The position numbers were made by a program, and so were the translations under genes. From positions 1 to 5,029 of the forward strand of contig JAQVKV010000260.1 of NCBI GenBank assembly GCA_028694545.1: a DNA stretch of 5,029 nt, in the 5' to 3' direction. Every line of letters starts with the position of its first letter. Positions within the stretch are counted from its first letter, which is position 1. Source of the DNA: Zavarzinia sp. GTDB lineage: Bacteria; Pseudomonadota; Alphaproteobacteria; Zavarziniales; Zavarziniaceae. Below, in pieces: positions 4,685 to 5,029 of this stretch. A model generated the notes under the pieces. It made no database searches, was not told the DNA's origin, and saw only the letters and a list, made by a program, of their open reading frames with translations.

Positions 4685-5029
4685 TTACACCAGCTCGACC
4701 AGATAATCCTTCGAATAGGGCTTGAGGTCGGCGAAACGGCCGCTTTCCACGAGCTTCGCCCAGTCCGGGTTGGCGAGCAGCGCGCGGCCGACCGCGACCA
4801 GATCGAATTCGCCCCGTTCCATGCGCGCGACGAGATCGTCGATGCCGGCGATCTCGGCCCCCTGCCCGGCGAAAGCGGCGATGAAGTCATCGGCGCCGCC
4901 GAGGCTGACGCTGCCGACGGTGATGGTCGGCTTGCCCGTGAGCTTCTTGGTCCAGCCGGCGAGGTTGAGGTCCGAGCCCTCGAATTCCGGCGTCCAGAAA
5001 CGCCGGGTCGAGCAATGGAAGACGTCGAC
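4685..5029 (-). CDS. Old Yellow Enzyme family NADH:flavin oxidoreductase, C-terminal part (cut by right edge)
   Basis: This is the last 114 residues of the protein, ending in TAA at 4687-4685; the frame is open to the window edge with no start. It opens VDVFHCSTRRFWTPEFEGSD, and the DVFHCSTRRFW stretch, the following NLAGWTKKLTGKPTITVGSV and the VGRALLANPDW motif (visible residues 80-90) are characteristic of the FMN-binding TIM-barrel Old Yellow Enzyme family. VGS (38-40) and GR (81-82) should hold the FMN phosphate. Family members use NAD(P)H to reduce the C=C bond of enones or nitro-group substrates in the cytoplasm. The N-terminal half, including the catalytic His/Asn or His/His pair, is outside the window, so the subgroup and substrate cannot be assigned. 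The gene is on the same strand as the cold-shock gene but is separated from it by 274 bp and a hairpin, so it is probably a separate transcript. Confidence 0.88.
   Translation of the reverse strand, partial: VDVFHCSTRRFWTPEFEGSDLNLAGWTKKLTGKPTITVGSVSLGGADDFIAAFAGQGAEIAGIDDLVARMERGEFDLVAVGRALLANPDWAKLVESGRFADLKPYSKDYLVELV

Noticed and set aside
4570..4890. 106-codon minus-strand frame overlapping the end of the oxidoreductase gene
   Set aside because: It is in a different frame from the recognisable Old Yellow Enzyme C-terminus and has a low-complexity Ser/Arg composition.

Overview
The window is GC-rich, has tightly packed genes and reads like a chromosome segment of an alphaproteobacterium. 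The main grounds are the protein types: a CspA protein opening with [20 protein letters not shown], a split glutamate-synthase-like operon with an XRE-cupin regulator beside it, and a YdfG-type dehydrogenase. The organism call is an inference from family resemblance recalled from memory, not a database result.

Layout. (1) Minus-strand block, positions 1-2623, transcribed right to left: a YdfG-type short-chain dehydrogenase (2623-1874), an XRE/cupin regulator (1814-1176), a class II glutamine amidotransferase of the MgsA/GlxB type (1083-187), and the first 63 codons of its GXGXG-domain partner MgsB/GlxC (190-1, running off the left edge). The amidotransferase has its own well-formed sigma70-like promoter (TTGACG, 17 nt, TAGAAC) with a tandem TCAGGAA repeat just upstream. 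(2) Plus strand, 2768-4084: a class III (omega-amino acid:pyruvate-type) aminotransferase, divergent from the dehydrogenase across a 144-bp gap that contains an inverted repeat. (3) A strong hairpin at 4113-4136 that can terminate both convergent genes. (4) Minus strand: a CspA-family cold-shock protein (4410-4201) behind a 274-bp AT-richer, palindrome-dense leader. (5) Minus strand, right edge: the C-terminal 114 residues of an Old Yellow Enzyme family FMN oxidoreductase.

How the genes may work together. MgsA and MgsB are two of the three subunits of N-methylglutamate synthase, or of the closely related GlxBCD complex. The third, FMN-binding subunit would be expected just beyond the left edge, often followed by a GlnT/GmaS-type glutamine-synthetase-like ligase. 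The XRE-cupin gene next door is the likely local regulator. The divergent aminotransferase and YdfG pair could convert a beta-amino acid such as beta-alanine to malonate semialdehyde and then to 3-hydroxypropionate. The pair's position beside an N-methylglutamate-type module suggests an amine or amino-acid catabolic island. The cold-shock and Old Yellow Enzyme genes look unrelated to it.

I found no mobile element, CRISPR array, tRNA or rRNA. No clearly novel system is visible. The most useful leads are the regulatory architecture in front of mgsA, two apparent active-site substitutions in the aminotransferase, and its divergent pairing with ydfG.
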